Virus record (IMG/VR): IMGVR_UViG_3300042991_000896
Span: 1 to 37,525 of that record
Direction: 5' to 3' (one strand)
Source: a virus
DNA length: 37,525 nt
The position numbers and the translations under genes are program-made. Shown one piece after another: positions 17,598-25,235 of the stretch. Numbering within the stretch: the first letter of the stretch is position 1; each line of letters begins with the position of its first letter. Below the pieces are notes generated by a model. It was not told where the DNA came from, made no database searches, and saw nothing but the letters and a program-made list of their open reading frames with translations.

Positions 17598-18149
17598 ATG
17601 GCAAAATCGAATTTAATTAAATTAGCTAAAGGCAGTGACAAAAAGGGAAAGCCTGCAAGAAAACCCGTTGAAAAGAAGGTTGAGGAAAAACCTTTATCAC
17701 CGGAAGAAGAACGTGACTTAAAAGCTAAACAAAAAGTGAAAGAATTATTGAACGATGTTGAACTCGTTCCCAAAGAAAACGAGGAAATTCTCGAAATCGA
17801 AGAGAAGAAAATTGAAGGCGTTGACTGGCTTACAGAAGAAGTTACTAAACTAACTTCCCAAAATGAACAGTTGAAAGAAGATTATAGAAAAATCTTGGAA
17901 GAGAATAAAAGGTTAAAGGGTGGAAAGCCGGGAACTGTTGTAGCACCTTCTGCACCAGTAGATGATTCAGTTGTGCAAGCAAAACTTGTTCAATTATTTC
18001 ATGAATTACAGTCGAATTATATGAAAAATCCCGGCATGAGTCCTGTATATCCCGGTGTACCAAATTTCACAATTCATCCTGTGGCATTTATGGAGAGAAT
18101 GATAATGTTCTTCCCATTCTTAGGTAAGGAGAGAAGGTACAAAGCGTAA
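17598..18149 (+). CDS. Hypothetical charged coiled-coil protein, 183 aa
   Basis: ATG 17598 is one base after the phosphoesterase stop, so the two are co-transcribed. The N-terminal 60 residues are low-complexity K/E/P ('KGKPARKPVEKKVEEKPLSP'). Residues about 75-110 form a probable coiled coil ('EVTKLTSQNEQLKEDYRKIL'). A Pro/Val linker and a C-terminal domain with 'MFFPFLGKERRYKA' follow. No enzyme motif. The close coupling suggests a partner of the phosphoesterase; that is inference. Confidence 0.6.
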   Translation: MAKSNLIKLAKGSDKKGKPARKPVEKKVEEKPLSPEEERDLKAKQKVKELLNDVELVPKENEEILEIEEKKIEGVDWLTEEVTKLTSQNEQLKEDYRKILEENKRLKGGKPGTVVAPSAPVDDSVVQAKLVQLFHELQSNYMKNPGMSPVYPGVPNFTIHPVAFMERMIMFFPFLGKERRYKA

Positions 18150-18168
18150 TTTTCATAATTATATTATA

Positions 18169-18205
18169 AAAATGCTCTAAATTCTTTGATTTGGAGCATT
18201 TTTTT
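18169..18205 (+). terminator. Rho-independent terminator overlapping the primase promoter
   Basis: Nine-bp perfect stem AAAATGCTC/GAGCATTTT with a 16-nt loop, then a T run. The -33 TTTG of the primase promoter lies inside the loop. Confidence 0.85.
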
Positions 18206-18215
18206 CTTATATTTG
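18185..18215 (+). promoter_or_regulatory. Bacteroidota-type promoter for the primase (near-leaderless)
   Basis: TTTG (18185-18188), 19-nt spacer, TATATTTG (18208-18215), matching TTTG/TAnnTTTG exactly. The -7 element ends 4 nt before ATG 18220, so transcription should begin at or next to the start codon. Confidence 0.65.
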
Positions 18216-18219
18216 CTTT

Positions 18220-19269
18220 ATGGTTAGGGGTCAAGAATTTCACGCTATCATTCAGAACATCTTTGGTGATGTGAACGGCTACTTGCAGTCAGAACAGGTG
18301 CAGGTAAACTGTCCACGTTGTCAGGAAAGAGAGGGATTGTCATATCCTGACGGTAAATTTAACTTGGAGATAAACACAGCGAAGCGTATGTTTCGTTGTT
18401 GGAAGTGCGATGAACCACGTTTCTCAGGGTCACTTGGAAGATTGGTTAAAATGTTTGGTTCACATATTGATTACGATGTTTATAAATCATATGCAGGAAT
18501 TTTTCACGATTATTCAGTTGACGAAGATGAAAAAGTATATGCACCAGTAAAGCTTCCAGAAGAAATGATACCGTTTGCACAAATGGAATCAGCAAATGCT
18601 GAACATTTTGAAGCCTATACTTATTTAATTGCCGAAAGAAAAATATCAAGAGAATTGATTTTAAAATATCGGCTCGGTTTTTGTACGACTGGAAAATATG
18701 CAAAAAGAATTATAATACCATCATATGACATTAATGGTGAAATAAATTATTTTGTTGGAAGAAGCTATGACCCGAAAGAGAAAAAAGGTAAGAAAAAGTA
18801 TCTCAATCCCCCTGCAGATACAAGTAAAATCATTTTCAATGAGGGTTTTGTAAATTGGGATTCTACTGTATATCTTGTTGAAGGTGCGTTTGAAATGTTA
18901 TCGTTTCCCGCAAACATCATTCCGATGTTGGGAAAAACATTATCAACCACATTGTTTATGAAATTGAAAGAATTAAAGCCTGATGTTGTAGTATTGTTAG
19001 ACCCTGATGCTTACAAAAATGCTGTGGAATTGTTTTATACTCTGCAGACTATTTATGTTGGCTGTGAAGATAGGGTTAAGATAGTTAAATTGCCGACTGA
19101 GGAAGACTTAGACGAATTGAGAAGAAATCAGGGTGTAGATGCTGTGATTAAGAGTCTTCGTACCGCAAGAGGATTAACTGTCGATGATTATTTTATCCAA
19201 AAGTTAGAAAAGCCATATGGTAAAAGAGAATACGGAAGAATTGACTTTAATTCAAAATACGTTAAATAG
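18220..19269 (+). CDS. DnaG-type DNA primase (zinc finger plus TOPRIM)
   Basis: 349 aa. An N-terminal zinc ribbon has Cys31, Cys34, Cys60 and Cys63 ('VNCPRCQ', 'FRCWKC'), used for template recognition. A central segment with 'RKISRELILKYRLGFC' and 'RIIIPSYDINGEINYFVGRSY' matches the RNA-polymerase core of DnaG. A TOPRIM domain contains 'VYLVEGAFEML' (conserved Glu) and 'VVVLLDPDAYK' (the D-x-D pair). The protein is short compared with bacterial DnaG and lacks a helicase-binding domain and any helicase domain, so the helicase must be encoded elsewhere. It would make RNA primers for phage lagging-strand synthesis. Its 3' end overlaps the sigma factor gene by 53 nt if ATG 19217 is used. Confidence 0.82.
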   Translation: MVRGQEFHAIIQNIFGDVNGYLQSEQVQVNCPRCQEREGLSYPDGKFNLEINTAKRMFRCWKCDEPRFSGSLGRLVKMFGSHIDYDVYKSYAGIFHDYSVDEDEKVYAPVKLPEEMIPFAQMESANAEHFEAYTYLIAERKISRELILKYRLGFCTTGKYAKRIIIPSYDINGEINYFVGRSYDPKEKKGKKKYLNPPADTSKIIFNEGFVNWDSTVYLVEGAFEMLSFPANIIPMLGKTLSTTLFMKLKELKPDVVVLLDPDAYKNAVELFYTLQTIYVGCEDRVKIVKLPTEEDLDELRRNQGVDAVIKSLRTARGLTVDDYFIQKLEKPYGKREYGRIDFNSKYVK

Positions 19270-19936
19270 AAATCCGCAAGCTGAGAAAATATTTTACACG
19301 AAATATAGAAAAGTAGTAAAAAGTTATCTAAAACATAAGTACCCAAAACTTATTGTTGATATTGACGATTGTGTATCTGATATATTAATACAGGTTTTTT
19401 CAAATCTCAGTAAATATGACCCTGAAAAGTCAAGCGTCAAGACTTGGATATTGGTTATTGCAAGGCATTATATGATTGATATGTGGAGATGCGGAACAAT
19501 AACATATCAATGTTCAATTCCATTAAATCCTTCGTTCGATAATGTGTTTACGATAAACAATAGTGGTGAATATTACAATAGTGGGTACTGTACATCAACC
19601 TCACTCGGCAATGAAGTTCTTTCAACAGAAAATGTTGGGGGTACGATAAATGCTGGAAATAGTTCGTTCACAGCAACTAATGGGATGGCGTTTGTTGCAA
19701 ATTCATTTAGTATATCTTGTAACATCACTGCATTTGAGAATTGCAGTTCATTGAATCATATATCGAATCAATTATCTCCTTCAGATTATACTCTATTGGA
19801 TATGAAATATGTTCAAGGTTATGATTATTGTGAGATTGGAAAAGAATTTAACCTCACAAGTAACACAGTCAGCAATAGAGTTAACTACCTAAAAACCAAA
19901 TTGAAGAAAAATAATTTGGATTTGATTTACGAATAA
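19217..19936 (+). CDS. Phage-encoded sigma-70 family (ECF-like) sigma factor with unusual linker
   Basis: 239 aa. Residues about 20-93 resemble sigma region 2: 'AEKIFYTKYRKVVKSYLKHK', 'DIDDCVSDILIQVFSNLSKY', and 'SVKTWILVIARHYMIDMWRC', the last matching the W-L/ARN..iD..R helix that melts the -10 element. Residues 186-235 form a region-4 helix-turn-helix: 'LSPSDYTLLDMKYVQGYDYC' then 'EIGKEFNLTSNTVSNRVNYL'. Between them lie about 90 residues rich in Ser/Asn/Thr/Gly, much longer than usual. ATG 19217 lies within the primase end; a TTG at 19241 is an alternative start. It is the obvious candidate to recognise the GTATTTAT motif, as gp55 does for T4 late promoters. Sigma assignment is firm, target is inference. 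Confidence 0.75.
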   Translation: MVKENTEELTLIQNTLNRNPQAEKIFYTKYRKVVKSYLKHKYPKLIVDIDDCVSDILIQVFSNLSKYDPEKSSVKTWILVIARHYMIDMWRCGTITYQCSIPLNPSFDNVFTINNSGEYYNSGYCTSTSLGNEVLSTENVGGTINAGNSSFTATNGMAFVANSFSISCNITAFENCSSLNHISNQLSPSDYTLLDMKYVQGYDYCEIGKEFNLTSNTVSNRVNYLKTKLKKNNLDLIYE

Positions 19937-19964
19937 AAAGGTCCGTCAATATTGACTAACCTTT
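19937..19964 (+). repeat. Interrupted palindrome upstream of the Mre11-Rad50 promoter
   Basis: AAAGGT ccg TCAATATTGA cta ACCTTT: 6-bp outer arms flank a perfect 10-bp palindrome. No T run follows, so it is not a typical terminator. It ends 14 nt before the -33 TTG of the next promoter and could be an operator. Confidence 0.5.
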
Positions 19965-19978
19965 ATCGGTAAAAATCC

Positions 19979-20009
19979 TTGCATTTATTGGGGGTTTTAG
20001 ATATATTTG
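19979..20009 (+). promoter_or_regulatory. Bacteroidota-type promoter for the Mre11-Rad50 fusion
   Basis: TTG (19979-19981), 20-nt spacer, TATATTTG (20002-20009), exact TAnnTTTG; ATG 20025 is 15 nt farther on. The -33 lies in an 18-nt sequence (19969-19986) repeated exactly at 33204-33221. Confidence 0.7.
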
Positions 20010-20024
20010 TAAAAAATTTTACAC

Positions 20025-23000
20025 ATGATTAAGAAAATAGCACATTTAGCTGACATCCACATCCGTAAGACTCCCACACGCAACGAAGAATATCAATTTG
20101 TATTCAATAAATTAATTGCTTCATTACAAAAAGAAAAGCCAGATAGGATTGTGATTGTTGGTGACTTGGTTCACGATTATCTTGACCTGCAGGGTGAACA
20201 ATTAATCATGGCTAATGAATTGCTCAATGAATTGAGTAAAATTGCTCCGGTACGTGTTACCAGAGGTAATCACGATTGTAGAAAGAAAAACCTAAAACGT
20301 GTTGATAGTATTAAGGCAATTGTAAAGACACTCAACAATTCAAGTGTAATATATTACGACAAAACTGATGTTTATTATGATGAAAACATTGCTTGGTTTG
20401 TCTGGCATCACGGAGATGTGAAAAACAATCCTTGGAAAAGCAAAGAGGGTAAAATATATGAAAAACTCAGGAGTACTTCAGTCACCAAAGATGAAGAGGG
20501 TAAATATACTGTCCCTGAATATTATGCAATTGATTTATTTCATGACCCGGTAAATGGATGCAAATCTGTTACTGGTTTTGACATGAAAAGCAAGTCACTC
20601 TACAAAATAAGTGATTTTAAGGGCGATATTTCAATGTTTGGTGACATACACCGTGCACAATTCTTAGATTCGGCTCAAACGAAAGCATATTGTAGCTCAT
20701 TAATTTCACAAGATTTTGGTGAGGGTGATGATAATTTTCATGGCTATTTGATGTGGGATGTTGAAAACAAAGTCGCTGAACTCATACCAATTAAAAATGA
20801 GTATTCTTTCAAGAATGTCAAAATAACACCATTCACAGACTTTGATGATTTGGATTTTGAAATAGAAAATCCAACCAAACACATGAGGGTTAGATTTGTT
20901 TGGGGTACGCTTCCACAGGGTAGAACGAAAGATAGTGAAAGGAAAGTGATTGAATATACTAAATCAAAATACAAGAATATAGTCATTTCACATAAGAATG
21001 AATTTCTTGAAAGTGAAAAAATTGATGTAAATGAAACCATCACGTTAGAAAACGTTTCAAATAAAGCAGTTCAACATGAGATTTTTAAAGAATTCCTTGA
21101 AAAAATCGGTACAAAAGAAGAAGTGATTAATGATATCATTGCCCTTGATGAAGAAATTTTAAATGAAATTGACATCACAGATGAAGTTGGTGGTGAGTGG
21201 AATATCATTAAGTTCGGTGGAGAAAACTTCATGTCATACGCCAATTTGGAAATTGATTGGAGAGAAATGGATGGTTTGTTTCAGATTACCGGGATAAACA
21301 CTGCCGGGAAAACCACCATTATGAAGCTTATATCATATGTTCTTTTCGGTAAAACATTAGAAACCGAAACCAGAATGAAGTATGGTGACATGCGTTTCAT
21401 TAACAACAGGAATGGTGCTAATCATTGTGAGGCATATCTTGTAATTGAATCGGGTGGGGAATATTATGGTGTTAGAAAAAGAACAGATATAACAAGAACA
21501 AAAGGTGGAGAAATCAATGGCGCACCAACTGCATTGAGTTATTATGTGCTTGCTACACCAGATGATGAAATGAATGAAAACAATTCTTTGGAAAAGTTGG
21601 ATGAAGATAGGAAAGTAAAGACTCAAAAGAGAATTGAAACTATTATTGGGTCATATGATAACTTCATGCGTATTGTTATGACGACATCCGATACGTTGAA
21701 CAGGATATTGTCGAATGATATGGCAGTTTTTATTGATTCGTTGCTCTATGATAGTGGCTTGGATATATTCGACAAGAAACTTGAAGGATTAAAAACATAT
21801 CAGAAAAAGGTTAATGATTTAAGCAGGGTAACTTGTAACATTGAAACAACGACACTGCAGAATACAACATTAAATGATGAGATACGCATACTTGAAGCTG
21901 AAATAAGTGAGATTGAAACAGTGAAATTACCTGATGTTCAAAATAGAATCACTAAGGGTAGAGAGTATATCGAAACACTCACCAAGAAATTATTTAAAAT
22001 TGACCCTGAAATTTACACTCTGGACGTAAGTAAAACCAAAGAAGATATTGCTGCTCACCAGAAAGAGAAAGACGATTTAAATGCACGCAAAAGCGTCATA
22101 GAGGAAAGTATCAAGCCATTGAAGGAAACCTATGACGAAAAACGTCTGGAAGAACTGAATAAGAAGAAGGATGACCATAAAACGAATGAATATAATTCTA
22201 AAATTAATATCAAGGCGCATGAACTGGACATCACCAATGCAGAACATCAAATTGAAATAATTAATGGCGAAATTCTTAGATTAAAAGAAGATGGTGCAAA
22301 ATATAAAAAAGAAATCGCTGAAATAAAAAACAGTAAAGTTTGTAGCCAGTGTGGACAGGATATTAACAAACCGGAACACTTGGAGCATATTGCAAACACC
22401 GTTAAGGCAAAAGAAAAACTTATGTTCGAAGTTGCTGAGAAAATTAATACAAAAACAGCAGGTAAGGCAACACCACAAAGCATCATTGATGCGAGAAAGT
22501 TAGACATCGAAAAAATCGGGAAGAATATTGAAACAGAATCTCTTAAAATGATTGAGATTCTTACTGAAATAGGCAGTCTCACCAATGATAAGAATGATGT
22601 TGAAAAACGGAAGGAACTTCAAAATGAGTTAAATCAAATCCCAATTAAAATTCAGGTCGAGGAACTTAAAATTGTCGCACTTCAGCAGAAGATTGATAAT
22701 CACGAAAATAGTTTAAAACAAATCGAAGAAAATCAAAATATTGAAAAGGGTATTGCTGCAGCTAAACTTAAAATAACAGAACTTGAAACTGAGGAAACTG
22801 ATGAAAAGGAAAACGTTCTCATAAGGAAAGCATCTGTTGCCGAAAAGCAAATCAAAATCAAGAACAACGAATTGCTGATAACGGAATTCAAACTTCAGGA
22901 GCATCGGGACATGGTAATGAATCTATATAAGAAATGTGTGCATAGGGACGGTATTCCGAGACAAATGCTTGCAAATTATATTATTCCAAAAATTAATTTA

Positions 23001-23387
23001 ACGCTGGAAAATATATTATCAGTAGCACCATTCAAAGTTTGGCTTGATGTGGATGATTTAAGACCTAAATTAATATATAACGATAGACCCACAGCAATTA
23101 TTGATTGTATCAGTGCCAGTGGTAAAGAAAGAACGTTTTCAAGTGTTGTACTGAAGTTTGCGTTAAACCAAATCAATGTGAAGGCAAAACCAACGATTTT
23201 CCTACTCGATGAAGTCATGGGTAAGTTGGATGAAAATAGTGTTGAAGAATTTATTGAGATATTACAAATGATTAAAAAGAACATGAAGAAAGTTTTAGTC
23301 ATCGAGCATAATCATGAAATCAATCCTGACTATCTGATTAATGTAGAGTTAGGTGAGAATGGAATATCGTCAGTAGTTGTGGAATAA
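20025..23387 (+). CDS. Single-chain Mre11-Rad50 (SbcD-SbcC, gp47-gp46) fusion
   Basis: 1120 aa in one open frame. Residues 1-380 are an Mre11/SbcD/gp47 nuclease: 'HLADIHIRK', 'VIVGDLVHDYLD', 'VTRGNHDCRK', 'VWHHGD', and 'FGDIHRAQ'. From about residue 390 a Rad50/SbcC/gp46 ATPase begins ('NIIKFGGENFMSYANLEIDW') with Walker A GINTAGKTT (423-431). Long coiled-coil arms surround a zinc hook CSQCG (Cys773, Cys776). The C-terminal lobe has a signature-like 'SASGKERTFSSVVLKFAL' near residue 1030 and Walker B 'PTIFLLDEVMGKLDE' near 1055-1070, then 'VLVIEHNHEI'. The complex resects double-strand ends for recombination-dependent replication. In T4 and bacteria the two subunits are separate genes, in this same order. 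All key motifs seem intact. Confidence 0.88.
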   Translation: MIKKIAHLADIHIRKTPTRNEEYQFVFNKLIASLQKEKPDRIVIVGDLVHDYLDLQGEQLIMANELLNELSKIAPVRVTRGNHDCRKKNLKRVDSIKAIVKTLNNSSVIYYDKTDVYYDENIAWFVWHHGDVKNNPWKSKEGKIYEKLRSTSVTKDEEGKYTVPEYYAIDLFHDPVNGCKSVTGFDMKSKSLYKISDFKGDISMFGDIHRAQFLDSAQTKAYCSSLISQDFGEGDDNFHGYLMWDVENKVAELIPIKNEYSFKNVKITPFTDFDDLDFEIENPTKHMRVRFVWGTLPQGRTKDSERKVIEYTKSKYKNIVISHKNEFLESEKIDVNETITLENVSNKAVQHEIFKEFLEKIGTKEEVINDIIALDEEILNEIDITDEVGGEWNIIKFGGENFMSYANLEIDWREMDGLFQITGINTAGKTTIMKLISYVLFGKTLETETRMKYGDMRFINNRNGANHCEAYLVIESGGEYYGVRKRTDITRTKGGEINGAPTALSYYVLATPDDEMNENNSLEKLDEDRKVKTQKRIETIIGSYDNFMRIVMTTSDTLNRILSNDMAVFIDSLLYDSGLDIFDKKLEGLKTYQKKVNDLSRVTCNIETTTLQNTTLNDEIRILEAEISEIETVKLPDVQNRITKGREYIETLTKKLFKIDPEIYTLDVSKTKEDIAAHQKEKDDLNARKSVIEESIKPLKETYDEKRLEELNKKKDDHKTNEYNSKINIKAHELDITNAEHQIEIINGEILRLKEDGAKYKKEIAEIKNSKVCSQCGQDINKPEHLEHIANTVKAKEKLMFEVAEKINTKTAGKATPQSIIDARKLDIEKIGKNIETESLKMIEILTEIGSLTNDKNDVEKRKELQNELNQIPIKIQVEELKIVALQQKIDNHENSLKQIEENQNIEKGIAAAKLKITELETEETDEKENVLIRKASVAEKQIKIKNNELLITEFKLQEHRDMVMNLYKKCVHRDGIPRQMLANYIIPKINLTLENILSVAPFKVWLDVDDLRPKLIYNDRPTAIIDCISASGKERTFSSVVLKFALNQINVKAKPTIFLLDEVMGKLDENSVEEFIEILQMIKKNMKKVLVIEHNHEINPDYLINVELGENGISSVVVE

Positions 23388-23400
23388 ATTGCATTTTTTA

Positions 23401-23408
23401 CTATTTAT
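23401..23408 (+). promoter_or_regulatory. CTATTTAT variant of the late-promoter-like motif
   Basis: CTATTTAT, differing from GTATTTAT at the first base, 15 nt before ATG 23424. The short intergenic gap and the spacing match the family. Confidence 0.5.
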
Positions 23409-23423
23409 TGGTAAAGAAAAAAA

Positions 23424-24575
23424 ATGGATTTAAAAAAATACAATGAATTAAGGAAAAAAATAAGTACCAAGGATTTTGAAGGCAACAACAAGGGGTTGGA
23501 TAGGTGGTTATGGAGATTTTCTTTTATTGGTAATGCCAGTGCAATCTTCTTTGCATATTTCTTAGTATATCCGGCATTGTTAAAGACAATTACGTTGCAT
23601 TTCATGAGTGGTTTTTGGGGTAATGCAATTGCGTTTTCATTGGGTGTAATTTTCCTAACAATATTCGAAGTTACTAAAAGATATTTGGTTAGAAATTTTT
23701 CCAGTGATTACATGGCTAATCGCAAAAAATTAAACACGAAAATTATTGGATGGTTTACAACTGCACTTGCAATAATTATGCTCAGTTTTTACTTATCAAT
23801 TACCGGGTCAAAGAATCTGGCATCAACAAGCGTTTTTAAAAACGAAGTTATTGAAACAGAAGTTTCAAGTGTGACTGATAGTCTCACATTAGTATATGAT
23901 GCGAGAAAGAAAACATATCTCAATGATAATGAAAGGTTGAGAGTAGTTACAAACGATTTACGTGAAAGATTGGCTGAAACACCTTTGAATTATATGTCTG
24001 CACGCAGGGACTATCAGTCAAGCATTGATAAAAACGCAAAAACAATTGCAGACAATCAAGCCGAAATAAGCAAAATTGATTTAGAATTAAACGCAAAGGT
24101 TTCTGAATTAAAGAATGAATTAATCACCACAAGAGAAACACACAAAACAGAAGATACGAAAAACATATTTCTTTTCACAATAATTGTAATTTTCAATGAG
24201 TTGATTATTATTGGAGGTATCTATTTCAGGGAATATTTTGAACATACTTTATTTGAAATCAATCACCAAAAATTTGAGAAAATTTATCAAAAGAAAGATA
24301 GGTATCGTGCATTACTTGCATTTGTTTATGGTGACGGCAAATTAGTTCCCGGCGACCAAGTTTTACCGGGTCAACAACTCAAAGAAATAGTTGCGGAAAA
24401 AACAAACATACCTAATTCAAATAAACTTGTTGATGAATTCTTGCAAGATATGGATAGATTGACTATATTTGTGACGCACGGAAAACGTAGACGCATTTCG
24501 GCATCCTATATTGAGGCTGTGGATATTGTTGAAAGATTTGATGATGCGTTTAGAGTGCTTGAAAATATGAAGTAA
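23424..24575 (+). CDS. Four-TM membrane protein with large coiled-coil loop, 383 aa
   Basis: Hydrophobic segments at residues about 33-53, 64-82, 108-126 and 248-267. Between the third and fourth lies about 120 residues of charged helical sequence ('ARKKTYLNDNERLRVVTNDL', 'IDKNAKTIADNQAEISKIDL'), a probable coiled coil. With four segments both termini are on the same side, and the coiled coil and a short loop are on the other if the topology is simple. The C-terminal 110 residues are soluble and contain 'FVTHGKRRRISASYIEAVDI'. No family recognised. It follows Mre11-Rad50 but has its own late-type motif. Candidates include envelope-associated control of lysis or superinfection exclusion; neither is supported by a motif. 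Confidence 0.6.
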   Translation: MDLKKYNELRKKISTKDFEGNNKGLDRWLWRFSFIGNASAIFFAYFLVYPALLKTITLHFMSGFWGNAIAFSLGVIFLTIFEVTKRYLVRNFSSDYMANRKKLNTKIIGWFTTALAIIMLSFYLSITGSKNLASTSVFKNEVIETEVSSVTDSLTLVYDARKKTYLNDNERLRVVTNDLRERLAETPLNYMSARRDYQSSIDKNAKTIADNQAEISKIDLELNAKVSELKNELITTRETHKTEDTKNIFLFTIIVIFNELIIIGGIYFREYFEHTLFEINHQKFEKIYQKKDRYRALLAFVYGDGKLVPGDQVLPGQQLKEIVAEKTNIPNSNKLVDEFLQDMDRLTIFVTHGKRRRISASYIEAVDIVERFDDAFRVLENMK

Positions 24576-24576
24576 T

Positions 24577-24768
24577 ATGGCAAATACTGAATCAAAAGAA
24601 AGGGGTAAATTGTTAAAAGAATCATTAAAAATAGTAGATGAACTCGCCAAAAGTGATTTGAATGGATTGGTCGAAAAATTTACAAGTGATGATTTTGATT
24701 ATGATAAATTGCAAGATTTGATTAAAAGAGCAAAAAGATTGAAAGACAATAAATTGTGGAAATTATGA
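24577..24768 (+). CDS. Hypothetical small helical protein, 63 aa
   Basis: ATG 24577 follows the membrane protein stop by one base, and the gene's TGA overlaps the deaminase ATG (ATGA at 24765-24768), so it is embedded in a coupled operon. The product is highly charged and helical (MANTESKERGKLLKESL; DLIKRAKRLKDNKLWKL). No function recognised. Confidence 0.55.
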   Translation: MANTESKERGKLLKESLKIVDELAKSDLNGLVEKFTSDDFDYDKLQDLIKRAKRLKDNKLWKL

Positions 24769-25235
24769 GTAAGACAAATTGGGATTTAAGATTTATGGAA
24801 CTGGCAGACCATATTGCACAGTGGAGCAAGGACAGAAGTACAAAAGTGGGTGCGGTTATTGTAACCGATAAGAACCCCGTATCAATGGGATATAATGGAT
24901 TTCCCAGAGGTTGTGATGATGAGGCAGAAGAAAGACATCAACGACCAGAAAAATACGATTGGGTATTACATGCAGAGGAAAATGCGTTGATTAATGCTGC
25001 TCGTAATGGACAGGTAACTAAAGGTGCTGACATGTATGTGAACTGGTTTCCATGTGCAAAATGTGCTGGCATGATTGTGAATGCTGGTATTAAAAGAATA
25101 TTCTGTGACAAAGAACCTGATTTCGATAATCCCCAATTTGGTGCTGGTTTTAAATTGGCAATAAAAAAATTACAGGAAGGTGGCGTTGAGATAGTTTACA
25201 TGGACTACGATGCCAATAGAAGTGTAAAACAGTAA
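24765..25235 (+). CDS. Deoxycytidylate (dCMP) deaminase
   Basis: 156 aa from ATG 24765. A GTG at 24756 would add three residues but the 4-nt ATGA overlap with the upstream stop favours ATG. The zinc-dependent deaminase motifs are both present: 'VLHAEENAL' (His69, Glu71) and 'WFPCAKCAGMIV' (Pro96, Cys97, Cys100). The N-terminal 'MELADHIAQWSKDRSTKVGA' and 'SMGYNGFPRGCDD' are typical of the dCMP deaminase/ComEB family. It converts dCMP to dUMP, feeding thymidylate synthesis for AT-rich phage DNA. The next gene starts within the stop codon (TAATGG). Confidence 0.85.
   Translation: MSKTNWDLRFMELADHIAQWSKDRSTKVGAVIVTDKNPVSMGYNGFPRGCDDEAEERHQRPEKYDWVLHAEENALINAARNGQVTKGADMYVNWFPCAKCAGMIVNAGIKRIFCDKEPDFDNPQFGAGFKLAIKKLQEGGVEIVYMDYDANRSVKQ

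Noticed and set aside
24756-24764. GTG start for dCMP deaminase
   Set aside because: ATG 24765 makes a typical ATGA overlap with the upstream stop and matches the family N-terminus.
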